DNA from: Candidatus Enterococcus moelleringii
Lineage (GTDB): Bacteria > Bacillota > Bacilli > Lactobacillales > Enterococcaceae
Assembly: GCF_017377575.1 (NCBI RefSeq)
Contig: NZ_JAFREM010000008.1
Span: forward strand, 121,988 to 185,987
Direction: 5' to 3'
Length of the DNA: 64,000 bases
Both the position numbers and the translations under genes were made by a program. A model generated the notes under the pieces. It was not told the DNA's origin. It was given only the letters and a program-made list of their open reading frames with translations, and did not search any database. Positions 47,040 to 54,859 of this stretch are shown one piece after another (the stretch's first letter is position 1; every line of letters begins with the position of its first letter).

Positions 47040-48047
47040 ATGATTAAGAAGCCATTAGTATCGATTATTGTTCCCATCCACAACGATTTTCCCTTCGCTA
47101 GGAACTGTCTCTATTCATTAGTGGACCAAAGCTACAACAATATTGAAATTTTGCTGGTGGATGACGGCAGTACCGATCTTCCGCCCGTCGCCTTTATGGA
47201 GGAAGTCAATCAGGATTTCCGCATTCATTTTTTTCAAAGGGACCACTGGGGACCTGGTGCGGCCCGCAATTACGGCATCCAGCAGGCGAATGGGGAATAC
47301 CTGCTGTTTGTGGACAGTGACGACTCCTTAGATCCTCAGGCGGTTGAAACCTTGGTCAGCGCTGCTGATTTCAATGCGGATGGGCCGCGGCCGGATTTCA
47401 TTTTGTTCGGGTGTCATTTTTACGAAAAAGGCAGCTACAAAAGAGATCGTATGCCAACTTCGTTTAAAGGAAGTCAAATAGATTTTCTGAGAAAGCCGTT
47501 TTATGTCTGTTATCGTCAAGGGCTGATCAGCGCGCCAGGGAATAAATTTATTCGGCGGAGCTTTTTGCTGGAGAACAATCTTCGTTTTTCGGAGCATTTG
47601 TTAGTCTTGGAGGATTTGTTATTCACGGTGCAAGTCATTGCTGAGGCGGAGCAGGTGATGGCCTTGGATCAAGCCTTCTACCACTATCATCGGTTAAGGA
47701 AGGGGGCGCTGATGTCCAGGTTCAATGTGGGCAAGGAGCAAACACAGCTGCGCATTTGCCAACAGATGCTGGAGATGACGCCGGCGCATCCTAAGTACCA
47801 TGAGTTCTATTGTAAAGATACGGCGTTGAAGGTCTTTTCGCAGCTAATCGCCATCCAAAAGCAAACCTTTTCGCCGTTAAGGAAAGCGCGTTTGACCAAA
47901 AAATTGTTGCGCAATCCGGAGCTGCGCCAAGTCGTCCGAGCCGCCCACGGTAGAAATTTGCGGGAAAAACAGAAGCTGCTTTTGTTAAGGGCATTAATCA
48001 AGCTGTCAGGCAAAAGCTGCGAAATGCCCCGTCAAGTAAATGCTTAA
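47040..48047 (+). CDS. Family 2 glycosyltransferase
   Basis: 335 residues; GT-A fold with VSIIVPIHNDFPFARNCLYSLVDQSYNNIEILLVDDGSTD at the start, GPGAARNYGIQQANGEYLLFVDSDDSLDP (DxD) and LEDLLFTVQVIAEA. Start at 47040 with AAGGAG. Would add a sugar from a nucleotide donor to a cell-envelope acceptor; no partner glycan genes are nearby. Neighbouring DNA looks decayed, so it may be a transferred stray gene. Confidence 0.88.
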   Translation: MIKKPLVSIIVPIHNDFPFARNCLYSLVDQSYNNIEILLVDDGSTDLPPVAFMEEVNQDFRIHFFQRDHWGPGAARNYGIQQANGEYLLFVDSDDSLDPQAVETLVSAADFNADGPRPDFILFGCHFYEKGSYKRDRMPTSFKGSQIDFLRKPFYVCYRQGLISAPGNKFIRRSFLLENNLRFSEHLLVLEDLLFTVQVIAEAEQVMALDQAFYHYHRLRKGALMSRFNVGKEQTQLRICQQMLEMTPAHPKYHEFYCKDTALKVFSQLIAIQKQTFSPLRKARLTKKLLRNPELRQVVRAAHGRNLREKQKLLLLRALIKLSGKSCEMPRQVNA

Positions 48048-48420
48048 GGAAGTAGGGTTCGGTCATAGCTGATGATGCCCCCGCAGTTAGCTGCTGGCAA
48101 AGGAATCCGGCTTATCCTATAGAAACAGCAAATAGCCTCCCAGATATCCGACTCGTCTGAGGGGCTGTTTGCCACTTATATTCAGTTGAAGCTGCTGCTT
48201 TCACCCACACGGAATAATCTTGCGGAACGGCTAGGCCGCCTGTCCCTCCGTGGGTGCTCATTCTAAATCAATCGATGGCTGCAATTAACACGCATGCTAG
48301 GCTCTGTATAAACGCTCAAAGTCAGCCCCTTGCCAAGAGCTTCCCGCAGATACCCGATCCAGTTTTCACCAGCGGCTGATCTGCGAAAGTGATTGTTTTG
48401 CAGTTGCCAAATAAAGCAGG
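48048..48420. other. Intergenic region with long hairpin
   Basis: 373 bases without a supported gene. A 17-pair stem (48127-48143 with 48155-48171, a few G-T or mismatched positions) lies 80 bases after the glycosyltransferase, without a T-run; perhaps an RNA 3' end. A 60-codon minus frame at 48263 has no support. Confidence 0.4.
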
Positions 48421-48672
48421 CTATAAAGCCGCAAAGAAAAACCATTTTTTCAGGCTGATATTCTTACTAGCTGTTCGCAAGCGGTGGTCCTCATCTTTTC
48501 GACAGGCTTCGCAAATCAGCACACCGGCTACTTGTCTGGAATACGGATTATCCGTTGCGACCGGCTTCAGCCGATGATTCCCGCAACGCGGACAAAAAGC
48601 AAAGCCGTCCGAATGAATAAACGCCTCTGTTTCTTGCAGCAATAACCGTTCCATTTCAGAATTCGTTAACAT
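48421..48672 (-). CDS. Small zinc-ribbon protein
   Basis: 83 residues: helical N-terminus (LTNSEMERLLLQETEAFIHS) followed by two CxxC knuckles, FCPRCGN and ICEACRKD, about 30 residues apart, a zinc-ribbon layout. Start at 48672 with GGGGGAG upstream. Function unknown. Confidence 0.65.
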   Translation of the reverse strand: MLTNSEMERLLLQETEAFIHSDGFAFCPRCGNHRLKPVATDNPYSRQVAGVLICEACRKDEDHRLRTASKNISLKKWFFFAAL

Positions 48673-48761
48673 CTCTAACTCCCCCAACTACGTCCTTTTT
48701 ATTATAGTACCAATTAAACTCCCGCAAATCAAAAAAAGAATCAGAAAAGGCCTATTTACCT

Positions 48762-49661
48762 TCAAATATAGTGAAAAAGCTGCGCCTCATCCTGTTTCAC
48801 GTAGTCAATAAAGCGTCGAACCGCCGGCGTTTTAAAACGGGTGGGATTGGTGGCCAGGCAAATCTTCTGGGTTAAAAAAGGCTCGTTGATGGTAATTTCC
48901 TTTACATCAAATTTGTTCAAAATACTCGACCGGGGGAAAATACCGATCCCTAAGTTCTCACTGGCCATACTGATTAAGGTCAAATCATCCGCCACTTCGT
49001 AAGTGATTCTTGGCGCCAGCTTCTTATCGGCAAAATAGCGGTTAATCAGGGGACGAATCGTGCTCTGCTCAGGAAAAGCAATAAAGTCGTAAGCCAAGAG
49101 CTCCTCGATTCCATAAACCTTTTCGCTAGACAGGGGATGATCCTGACCAACAATAAAAATAATCGGCTGCTGGTACAGCGGAAGAATTTCCAGTTCCGGA
49201 AAATTCTCGTTTTCGGTACAAAAAACCACGTCACAGCTGCCATCCTGCAGCTGCGTCAGCAGATTCTTGGTATTATTTTGGGTCCCGCGAATTTTGATCT
49301 GATTGTTTTTGGTAAAATCAGCGATCAGCGAGGGAACAAATTTCGCCCCCAGCGAATAAACAAAGCCTAAATCAATCCGCCCAGTCCGATCGTTGATGGT
49401 ATCCTCGATTTCCGCTTTCCCCAAATCCAATTCAGTCAGAGCACGGCGAACTCTGCGTTCAAACAAATGCCCGTATTTATTCAGACGAATCCCGCGGCCG
49501 ATCCGATCGAACAACGCCACATTCAGTTCGTTTTCTAAATTATGGATCGCTTTGCTTAAGGCTGGTTGGCTGATGAATAAATCTTCGGCGGTTTGCTGCA
49601 TATTCTCGCTGTCAGCCAGATGAAGAAAATAGCGTAATTGCTGGAGGTTCACCTTTTTCAC
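48762..49661 (-). CDS. LysR-family regulator of the CoA-transferase operon
   Basis: 299 residues: wHTH at the N-terminus (LQQLRYFLHLADSENMQQTAEDLFISQPALSKAIHNLENELN) and an effector domain related to CynR/GltC-type regulators. Divergent from the CoA-transferase operon at 49779; a TTAT-N11-ATAA box lies between, so it is the likely activator, with a pathway acid or CoA ester as inducer (inferred). Confidence 0.9.
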   Translation of the reverse strand: MKKVNLQQLRYFLHLADSENMQQTAEDLFISQPALSKAIHNLENELNVALFDRIGRGIRLNKYGHLFERRVRRALTELDLGKAEIEDTINDRTGRIDLGFVYSLGAKFVPSLIADFTKNNQIKIRGTQNNTKNLLTQLQDGSCDVVFCTENENFPELEILPLYQQPIIFIVGQDHPLSSEKVYGIEELLAYDFIAFPEQSTIRPLINRYFADKKLAPRITYEVADDLTLISMASENLGIGIFPRSSILNKFDVKEITINEPFLTQKICLATNPTRFKTPAVRRFIDYVKQDEAQLFHYI

Positions 49662-49675
49662 CCCTTTTTTACAAA

Positions 49676-49694
49676 TTATACCCCAGATCGATAA
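49676..49694. promoter_or_regulatory. LysR T-N11-A box
   Basis: TTAT (49676-49679) and ATAA (49691-49694) with exactly 11 bases between, about 75 bases before the expected transcription start of the operon, the usual site for a LysR recognition element. Confidence 0.6.
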
Positions 49695-49725
49695 CCAAAA
49701 GTAATCAAAAACAGAAAAATGGATA

Positions 49726-49755
49726 TTGGAATAGATGAAAGCGATCTCTTATGAT
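49726..49755 (+). promoter_or_regulatory. Promoter of the CoA-transferase operon
   Basis: TTGGAA (49726-49731), 18 bases, TATGAT (49750-49755); weak -35, in keeping with LysR activation. Confidence 0.5.
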
Positions 49756-49778
49756 GAAGGGGAAGAGGAGGGGACAAA

Positions 49779-51371
49779 TTGAGTAAAGACAAGCAATCCA
49801 AGATTATTTCAGCAACAGAGGCCATCCGCTTAGTAAAGGATGGAGATGTCGTGGGCTTTTGCGGTGCTGGTGGTGGAATTACCGAACCCACCCAGCTGAT
49901 TACCGCATTGGCGAAACAGTTTGAAGAAGAAGCGCAGCCTAAAGATATCACGATCATCCATACCACCGGCTTAGGTGACCGTAATGATCGCGGTCTTTCG
50001 CCCTTAGCAAAAAAAGGCCTGATCAAACGAATTATCGGTGGGCACTGGGCACAATCGCCGCGGCTTTCAGAAATGGCAGAGCGGAATGAAATCGAGGCTT
50101 ACAATTTTCCTCAAGGGGTCATTTGCCAATTGACTAGAGCGGCAGCTTCCAAACAGCCGGGGATTCTGACTCACGTAGGTCTAGGAACCTTTATTGATCC
50201 AGACCAAAGCGGTGGCCGGCTTAACGAGAAAACCCAAGAAGAATTGGTCTCAAAGCAGCAGATTGACGGCAAAGATTATCTCTATTACCAGGCGACACCG
50301 ATTGATGTTGCGATTATTCGCGGAACGACGGCGGATGCTGATGGCTATATTTCGATGGAGGATGAAATTGTCTACCTGGATGCGCTGATCTTAGCTCAGG
50401 CTGCCCACAACAACGGCGGTAAAGTCATCGTCCAGGTCCAAAAGGTGGTCAAAGCTGGTACCCTCCATCCAAGACAGGTGAAAATTCCTGGTTTCTATGT
50501 GGATGCGATTGTGGTGGATGAAAACCAATCACAGCTCTATGTGGGAGGCGTCAATCGGTTCCTTTCCGGTGATTATACCGCCTGCGTGGATTCCACTGAA
50601 TTGATTGCCCTAGATCAGCGAAAAGTTGTCGGGCGACGTGCACTCTTTGAAATCTCTTCGGGGAATGTCGGTAATGTTGGTGTCGGAATCGCTGATGGTA
50701 TCGGAATTATTGCTCGGGAAGAAGGACTGCAGGACGAATTCACCTTAACCGTAGAAACCGGAGCGGTGGGGGGAGAATCGGCCCAAGGAATTTTCTTCGG
50801 CGCCACGTTAAACAGTCGTGCGTTGATGGATATGCCAACTCAATTTGATTTTTACGATGGCGGCGGCTTAGATGTCTGCTTCTTAAGCTTTGCGGAAGTC
50901 GATCAGATGGGAAATGTCAACGTCCATCGCTTCAACGGGAAAATCGTCGGAACTGGCGGGTTTATCGACATTTGCCAAAACACCAAGAAAGTCGTCTTTT
51001 GCGGCACACTGACAGCTGGTGGCTTAAAAACAGCGATTGACCAGCAGCAGCTGAAGGTTCAGCAGGAAGGCAAGTTTAAGAAGTTCATCGAGACCGTTCC
51101 TGAGATCACCTTTAATGGTCGCGACGCGATTGCTAGAGAACAACAGGTCTTCTACGTAACAGAACGGGCCGTTTTCCAACTAACGGAGGAAGGCGTGGAG
51201 CTGATCGAAATCGCACCAGGTGTTGATTTGGAGAAAGATATCCTGCAGCAAATGGCCTTCAGACCGAAAATCTCAAGTGACCTTAGAACCATGGATGCTC
51301 GCCTGTTCCAACCAGAGGTAATGGGCATTAAAGAAGAATGGCTAAATAATCAATTAAGCGCGACAAACTAA
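49779..51371 (+). CDS. Family I acyl-CoA:carboxylate CoA-transferase
   Basis: 530 residues, alpha and beta halves fused as in YdiF and propionate CoA-transferase: GDVVGFCGAGGGITEPTQLI, GTFIDPDQSGGRLN, and the TVETGAVGGESAQG segment that holds the catalytic glutamate (E-x-G motif). Moves CoA between acyl-CoA and a free acid. TTG start with GAGGAGG upstream. First gene of a five-gene operon with a MaoC hydratase, a KPR-like dehydrogenase, a VOC protein and a type II dehydroquinase-like protein; the acid it activates is not known. Confidence 0.88.
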   Translation: MSKDKQSKIISATEAIRLVKDGDVVGFCGAGGGITEPTQLITALAKQFEEEAQPKDITIIHTTGLGDRNDRGLSPLAKKGLIKRIIGGHWAQSPRLSEMAERNEIEAYNFPQGVICQLTRAAASKQPGILTHVGLGTFIDPDQSGGRLNEKTQEELVSKQQIDGKDYLYYQATPIDVAIIRGTTADADGYISMEDEIVYLDALILAQAAHNNGGKVIVQVQKVVKAGTLHPRQVKIPGFYVDAIVVDENQSQLYVGGVNRFLSGDYTACVDSTELIALDQRKVVGRRALFEISSGNVGNVGVGIADGIGIIAREEGLQDEFTLTVETGAVGGESAQGIFFGATLNSRALMDMPTQFDFYDGGGLDVCFLSFAEVDQMGNVNVHRFNGKIVGTGGFIDICQNTKKVVFCGTLTAGGLKTAIDQQQLKVQQEGKFKKFIETVPEITFNGRDAIAREQQVFYVTERAVFQLTEEGVELIEIAPGVDLEKDILQQMAFRPKISSDLRTMDARLFQPEVMGIKEEWLNNQLSATN

Positions 51372-51390
51372 CCAATAGGAGGAACCAACA

Positions 51391-51834
51391 ATGATAAAAG
51401 AATTACCTTTGAAAGTCGATGATACCTACTCTTACACCAAAACCATCAGTGAATCAGATGTCTATCAGTATGCCGGAATTACCGGGGACTTCAGTCAAAT
51501 GCACATGAATGCCGAATTTATGAAAACGACCCCTTATAAAGAGCGGATCGTTCACGGCGTCCTGACTTTCTCCTTCGGCTGTACAGCTTCTACCATGATC
51601 CAGCAGCAGGCCAAAGCGGAGATCCCAAGTGTTTCCTACGGCTATGACAAATTACGCTTCATCAAACCCGTTTTCTTCGGCGATACGGTGACCGCCAAAT
51701 ATACCGTGAAAAAAGTTGATTTAGAAGAAATGAAAACCTATGCTGATGTGGAAATCTTCAATCAGCACGGTGAAATTTGTGTCTTTGCTATCCATATCTT
51801 GAAATTTATTCCTGAGGAGGAAATGGACCGATGA
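51391..51834 (+). CDS. MaoC-like (R)-specific enoyl-CoA hydratase
   Basis: 147-residue hot-dog protein; YAGITGDFSQMHMNAEFMKTTPYKERIVHGVLTFSF carries the hydratase-2 motif (D...H, with N for the usual P before H) and the HG. Adds water across, or dehydrates, a CoA-bound acid. Overlaps the next gene (ATGA). Confidence 0.87.
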   Translation: MIKELPLKVDDTYSYTKTISESDVYQYAGITGDFSQMHMNAEFMKTTPYKERIVHGVLTFSFGCTASTMIQQQAKAEIPSVSYGYDKLRFIKPVFFGDTVTAKYTVKKVDLEEMKTYADVEIFNQHGEICVFAIHILKFIPEEEMDR

Positions 51835-52772
51835 AAATCTGCTTTTTAGGCGCCGGTGCGTTAGGCAGCTCAATTGGCGGCACCTTGGCCCAAAACGGCA
51901 AAGAAGTTTATCTAGTCGATCAATGGCAGGAGCATGTGGATCAGATCAATCAAAACGGTTTGATTTTTGTGGAAGATGGCATGGAAACGGCGATTCCCAT
52001 TCAGGCCACCAGCGATCCTGCCACGCTTGGCAAGATGGACTTGGTTATCGTATTAGTCAAATCTTTCGCCACTGAGATCGCCATCAAAAATGCGGCACCG
52101 TTAATCGGGGAAGAGACCCTAGTCTTGTCGCTGCAAAATGGGTTAGGTAACGAAGAAATTCTGGAGCAGCAGCTGAGCCCGCAACAAATCATCGGCGGTA
52201 AAGCCTATGTCGGCGGCGTCCTGGTCGCACCGGGGAAAGTCATTCCGGGGATTAAAGGAAAGGAAGTTTGTATTGGCGAAATGGATGGCCAGCAGACTCC
52301 ACGTATTCAAAAAGTCGCTGACGAACTGAACGAAGGCGGCATTACCACCAAAATCAGCAGCAACATTAAAGGCATGATCTGGGACAAGCTGATGATCAAC
52401 GTGGCTACCGGTGCTTTAGCAGGCATTACCGGCTTACCTTACGGCGATCTTTATCAACTGCCGGAGGTGGAAGCAACGGCTTTTGCGGCGGTTGAAGAGG
52501 CGATTGCCGTGGCTAAGGCACATCAAATCGTTCTTTCGGAAGAATCTCCGAAAGCCATTTGGCAAAAAGCTTCCGCTGGGCTGCCTTACGGATTTAAAAC
52601 CTCGATTCTGCAAAGCTTAGAAAAGCAGCAACGCTCAGAAATCGATTTTATCAATGGAGCAGTGGTCAGATGGGGAGAAAAGGTCAATCTGCCAACGCCA
52701 GTCAACCAAACATTAACCGCCTGCGTGAAGGGGATCGAGGTCAAAAATGGCCTAGGTGGCGCCCATGACTAA
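51831..52772 (+). CDS. Ketopantoate reductase (PanE/ApbA)-family dehydrogenase
   Basis: 313 residues: Rossmann motif GAGALGSSIGG, LVKSFATEIA, LQNGLGNEE and the conserved lysine region MIWDKLMINVATGALAGITG. The family includes 2-dehydropantoate 2-reductase, but position in a catabolic operon suggests a different 2-keto or hydroxy acid. NADP or NAD not decided. Confidence 0.85.
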   Translation: MKICFLGAGALGSSIGGTLAQNGKEVYLVDQWQEHVDQINQNGLIFVEDGMETAIPIQATSDPATLGKMDLVIVLVKSFATEIAIKNAAPLIGEETLVLSLQNGLGNEEILEQQLSPQQIIGGKAYVGGVLVAPGKVIPGIKGKEVCIGEMDGQQTPRIQKVADELNEGGITTKISSNIKGMIWDKLMINVATGALAGITGLPYGDLYQLPEVEATAFAAVEEAIAVAKAHQIVLSEESPKAIWQKASAGLPYGFKTSILQSLEKQQRSEIDFINGAVVRWGEKVNLPTPVNQTLTACVKGIEVKNGLGGAHD

Positions 52773-53136
52773 AGCCTATATTGAACACACGGCCGTCTTC
52801 GTTACCGATGTGGAGTGGTACGTGGAATTTTTCCACCAGACTTTAGGTTTCACGGAGCGCTTAAGAAAAGAAGAACCCGGCCAACCGAAGCAGGTTTGGT
52901 TGTATGGCGGGATTCAATTAATTGAAGGCACCGAAAATCAAGACAGCGGCAAATTGGGTCATCTAGGAATTATGGTGGATGACCAGCAGGCCGTTTTGAA
53001 AAAAATCAACCGCTATCCCGTCAAGCCGCTGCCGCAAGGAGAAAACTGGCTGCAGCTGCCGGATGGCCTATGTATCGAAATTTTACAAGCCGCACCAGGC
53101 TCGATTGAGGAAGTCTTACAAGCAAAGCCTTGGTAA
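52765..53136 (+). CDS. VOC-superfamily (glyoxalase-like) protein
   Basis: 123 residues with one VOC module pair: IEHTAVFVTDVEWYVEFFHQTLGF at the start, LGHLGIMVDDQQ in the middle and GLCIEILQ at the end, giving His and Glu positions for a divalent metal. Could be an epimerase, dioxygenase or lyase; note methylmalonyl-CoA epimerase belongs here. Start at ATG 52765 with AGGTGG; overlaps the previous gene by eight bases. Confidence 0.82.
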   Translation: MTKAYIEHTAVFVTDVEWYVEFFHQTLGFTERLRKEEPGQPKQVWLYGGIQLIEGTENQDSGKLGHLGIMVDDQQAVLKKINRYPVKPLPQGENWLQLPDGLCIEILQAAPGSIEEVLQAKPW

Positions 53137-53153
53137 AAGAAAGGAAATTGACA

Positions 53154-53594
53154 ATGACAACTATTTTAATGCTCCACGGAGTAAACCACAACATGTTCGG
53201 ACACCGTAACCCTAAACACTATGGTACGGTCACACTGGATGAAATCAATGCAAACATGGCGAAATTAGCCGATGAATTAGGTGTGGAGGTAACTCATTTC
53301 CAAACCAACGACGAAGGGAAAATGGTGGAACGAATTCATCAAGGCTACAAGGATAAAGTAGGTGCGGTCATCATTAATGCTGGCGCTTGGACTCACTATA
53401 GCTACGCCATCCGCGACGCTCTGGAAATCCTGGAGGTGCCGTTTATCGAGATGCACATGTCCAACGTTCACGCCCGGGAAGAATTCCGCCATCATTCGGT
53501 TTTGGCCGAGAAAGCAGCCGGTATCATGTGCGGCTTCGGCTTTGAAACCTATCAGCTGGCACTGCGGGCAGCCGTTTCAATGGTAGGAAATTAG
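53154..53594 (+). CDS. Type II 3-dehydroquinate dehydratase-like protein
   Basis: 146 residues. Residues known to matter in type II DHQase are kept: Asn in GVNHN, Arg and Tyr in HRNPKHYGT, Asn and His in NAGAWTH, His in EMHMSN, Arg in HAREEF and RHHS. Yet the motif loops differ from the usual GPNLNLLG, REP and NPAAYTH, and it lies in a CoA-transferase operon rather than with shikimate genes. Likely a diverged paralogue for quinate or a related acid. Start at 53154 with AAAGGAAA. Confidence 0.85.
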   Translation: MTTILMLHGVNHNMFGHRNPKHYGTVTLDEINANMAKLADELGVEVTHFQTNDEGKMVERIHQGYKDKVGAVIINAGAWTHYSYAIRDALEILEVPFIEMHMSNVHAREEFRHHSVLAEKAAGIMCGFGFETYQLALRAAVSMVGN

Positions 53595-53614
53595 AACTAG
53601 TTCACAGAAATTAA

Positions 53615-53640
53615 GGCAGGGGTATCCTCTGTCTTTTTTT
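53615..53640 (+). terminator. Terminator of the CoA-transferase operon
   Basis: GGCAGGGG (53615-53622) pairs with CCTCTGTC (53626-53633), three-base loop, T7. Confidence 0.75.
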
Positions 53641-53668
53641 GTTGGCAAATAAATGGATACCCGCAGCA

Positions 53669-53929
53669 CTAGGGTTCATCTGTATCCTCCAAATCCTTCC
53701 GCAACTCTTCACTGCTGCTGGCCGTCTTGAAGTCGCCACGTTCAAACTCCCCAGCTGATTTTGCATAATCATTCTGAGGCACGGACAAAGCAAAAGGGAT
53801 TGCTTGTTCTCTGACTACCTTCTTCAGATAAATTTCGATCCCCGTTGAAAGATCCATGCCGATTTCTTCAAAGAATTTTGCGGCTTCTTCCATCAATTTA
53901 TCATCTATTCTTAGATTTAGTTGAGCCAT
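53669..53929 (-). CDS. RelB/DinJ-family antitoxin, orphan
   Basis: 86 residues: ribbon-helix-helix start MAQLNLRIDDKLMEEAAKFFEEIGMDLSTGIEIYLKKVVREQAIPF is the DinJ signature; charged C-terminus. No RelE/YafQ toxin gene follows on the minus strand, where a convergent terminator and operon end. Start at 53929 with AAGGAAG. Confidence 0.85.
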   Translation of the reverse strand: MAQLNLRIDDKLMEEAAKFFEEIGMDLSTGIEIYLKKVVREQAIPFALSVPQNDYAKSAGEFERGDFKTASSSEELRKDLEDTDEP

Positions 53930-54113
53930 AGTATTCACTTCCTTTTTATTTCATTATACACATATTAAAAAATACCTGAACCAGGTGAAAGAATTGCTGC
54001 TTATCGGCACAATCGATAAATTTATTTCCTCATCAGAAAAAATCTCCCTCTTTTTGCGTATATATATAGTGAGAGCCAAAAACTACTATTATAAACTTGA
54101 AAGGACGAGACCG

Positions 54114-54401
54114 ATGATGAGTGAAAAGAAACCGATGACCAGAAGAGAGAAACTGATTTTTGCCACGTACTATCCAGAGGTGCGAAAAGCGATTCAAAGA
54201 AGGGGAATCGAAAAATTTGCGCTGGCTGTAGTCAGTATCGGCATTTATTTGTGGCTGCGGGAGGTGGTCCCGGTTGCGGAGCGTTTGATGGAATTCACGA
54301 TTTTGCTGTTCCTGTTTCAAACGCTGAAGACCTTCGTCAATATTGTCAAGATGGACCGGGTGTACAAACGCACCAAGGCCGAGCTGAAGGAGTTTTTCTG
54401 A
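54114..54401 (+). CDS. Small membrane protein
   Basis: 95 residues: basic cytoplasmic N-terminus (TRREKLIFATYYPEVRKAIQRRG), one or two membrane helices (about 38-75), basic tail. Start at ATG 54114, GAAAGGA upstream. Not recognised. Confidence 0.7.
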   Translation: MMSEKKPMTRREKLIFATYYPEVRKAIQRRGIEKFALAVVSIGIYLWLREVVPVAERLMEFTILLFLFQTLKTFVNIVKMDRVYKRTKAELKEFF

Positions 54402-54427
54402 TGCTCATGGCTGAAGTTGATTAGAAG

Positions 54428-54472
54428 CCCCCGACAGCTGGCTGAATGCTCAGTCTAGCTGTCGGGGTCTTT
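54428..54472 (+). terminator. Terminator after small membrane protein
   Basis: CCCCGACAGCT (54429-54439) pairs with AGCTGTCGGGG (54457-54467), with an inner GCTGA/TCAG stem, then TCTTTG. Confidence 0.8.
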
Positions 54473-54513
54473 GCTTTCGCTTCATTGTCAAAATACCGTA
54501 AATCATCAGTCCC

Positions 54514-54668
54514 TCACAACACTTCCGCAATTTCCTCATCCACTACCAAATCGGTAATAAAGCCCATCTTCAGCAACGCCTTGACACTCTCAGCTTTTTC
54601 TTTGCCAGTGGCGGCGATTAGAACCCGCGAGATAGCGAAAGTCTTCAGCAGGTCGAATTCAACTAAGT
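54514..54668 (-). pseudogene. C-terminal relic of a SorC/DeoR-type sugar-binding regulator
   Basis: On the minus strand about 50 codons read EFDLLKTFAISRVLIAATG, then KEKAESVKALLKMGFITDLV, then VDEEIAEVL and stop at 54514. This is the conserved end of SorC/CggR-like sugar-binding regulators (...GxxKAxAIxAAL...GxITDLVTDExxA...). Upstream codons run into stops within about 10 codons and the HTH and rest of the domain are missing. The lost regulator probably controlled the dehydrogenase at 54860. Confidence 0.7.
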
Positions 54669-54769
54669 GTTATTTTAAATTCGCCGAAAGTTTGAAAATG
54701 CTTTGAACATATGGTAATCAATAGGCGAAAAGTTTCACATTTGTCCCTTAGAAAAGCCCTGTTAAAGCG

Positions 54770-54797
54770 TTGACAATCCCTTCTCTGGTGCTATACT
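54770..54797 (+). promoter_or_regulatory. Promoter of the SAF-domain dehydrogenase gene
   Basis: TTGACA (54770-54775), 16 bases, TATACT (54792-54797). Confidence 0.75.
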
Positions 54798-54809
54798 AAT
54801 AAGTGAATA

Positions 54810-54836
54810 ACATATGTCACGGCAATTAACATATGT
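54810..54836. promoter_or_regulatory. Twin ACATATGT operators
   Basis: The palindrome ACATATGT occurs at 54810-54817 and 54829-54836, 19 bases apart, just downstream of the promoter; a 7/8 copy lies at 54708-54715. Expected sites for the regulator whose relic lies next door, or for a homologue elsewhere. Confidence 0.6.
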
Positions 54837-54859
54837 TACAAAAAGAGGAGGAGTTATAC

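Noticed and set aside
48263..48445. 60-codon minus-strand frame downstream of the zinc-ribbon gene
   Set aside because: No ribosome site and it overlaps the end of the zinc-ribbon gene in another frame.
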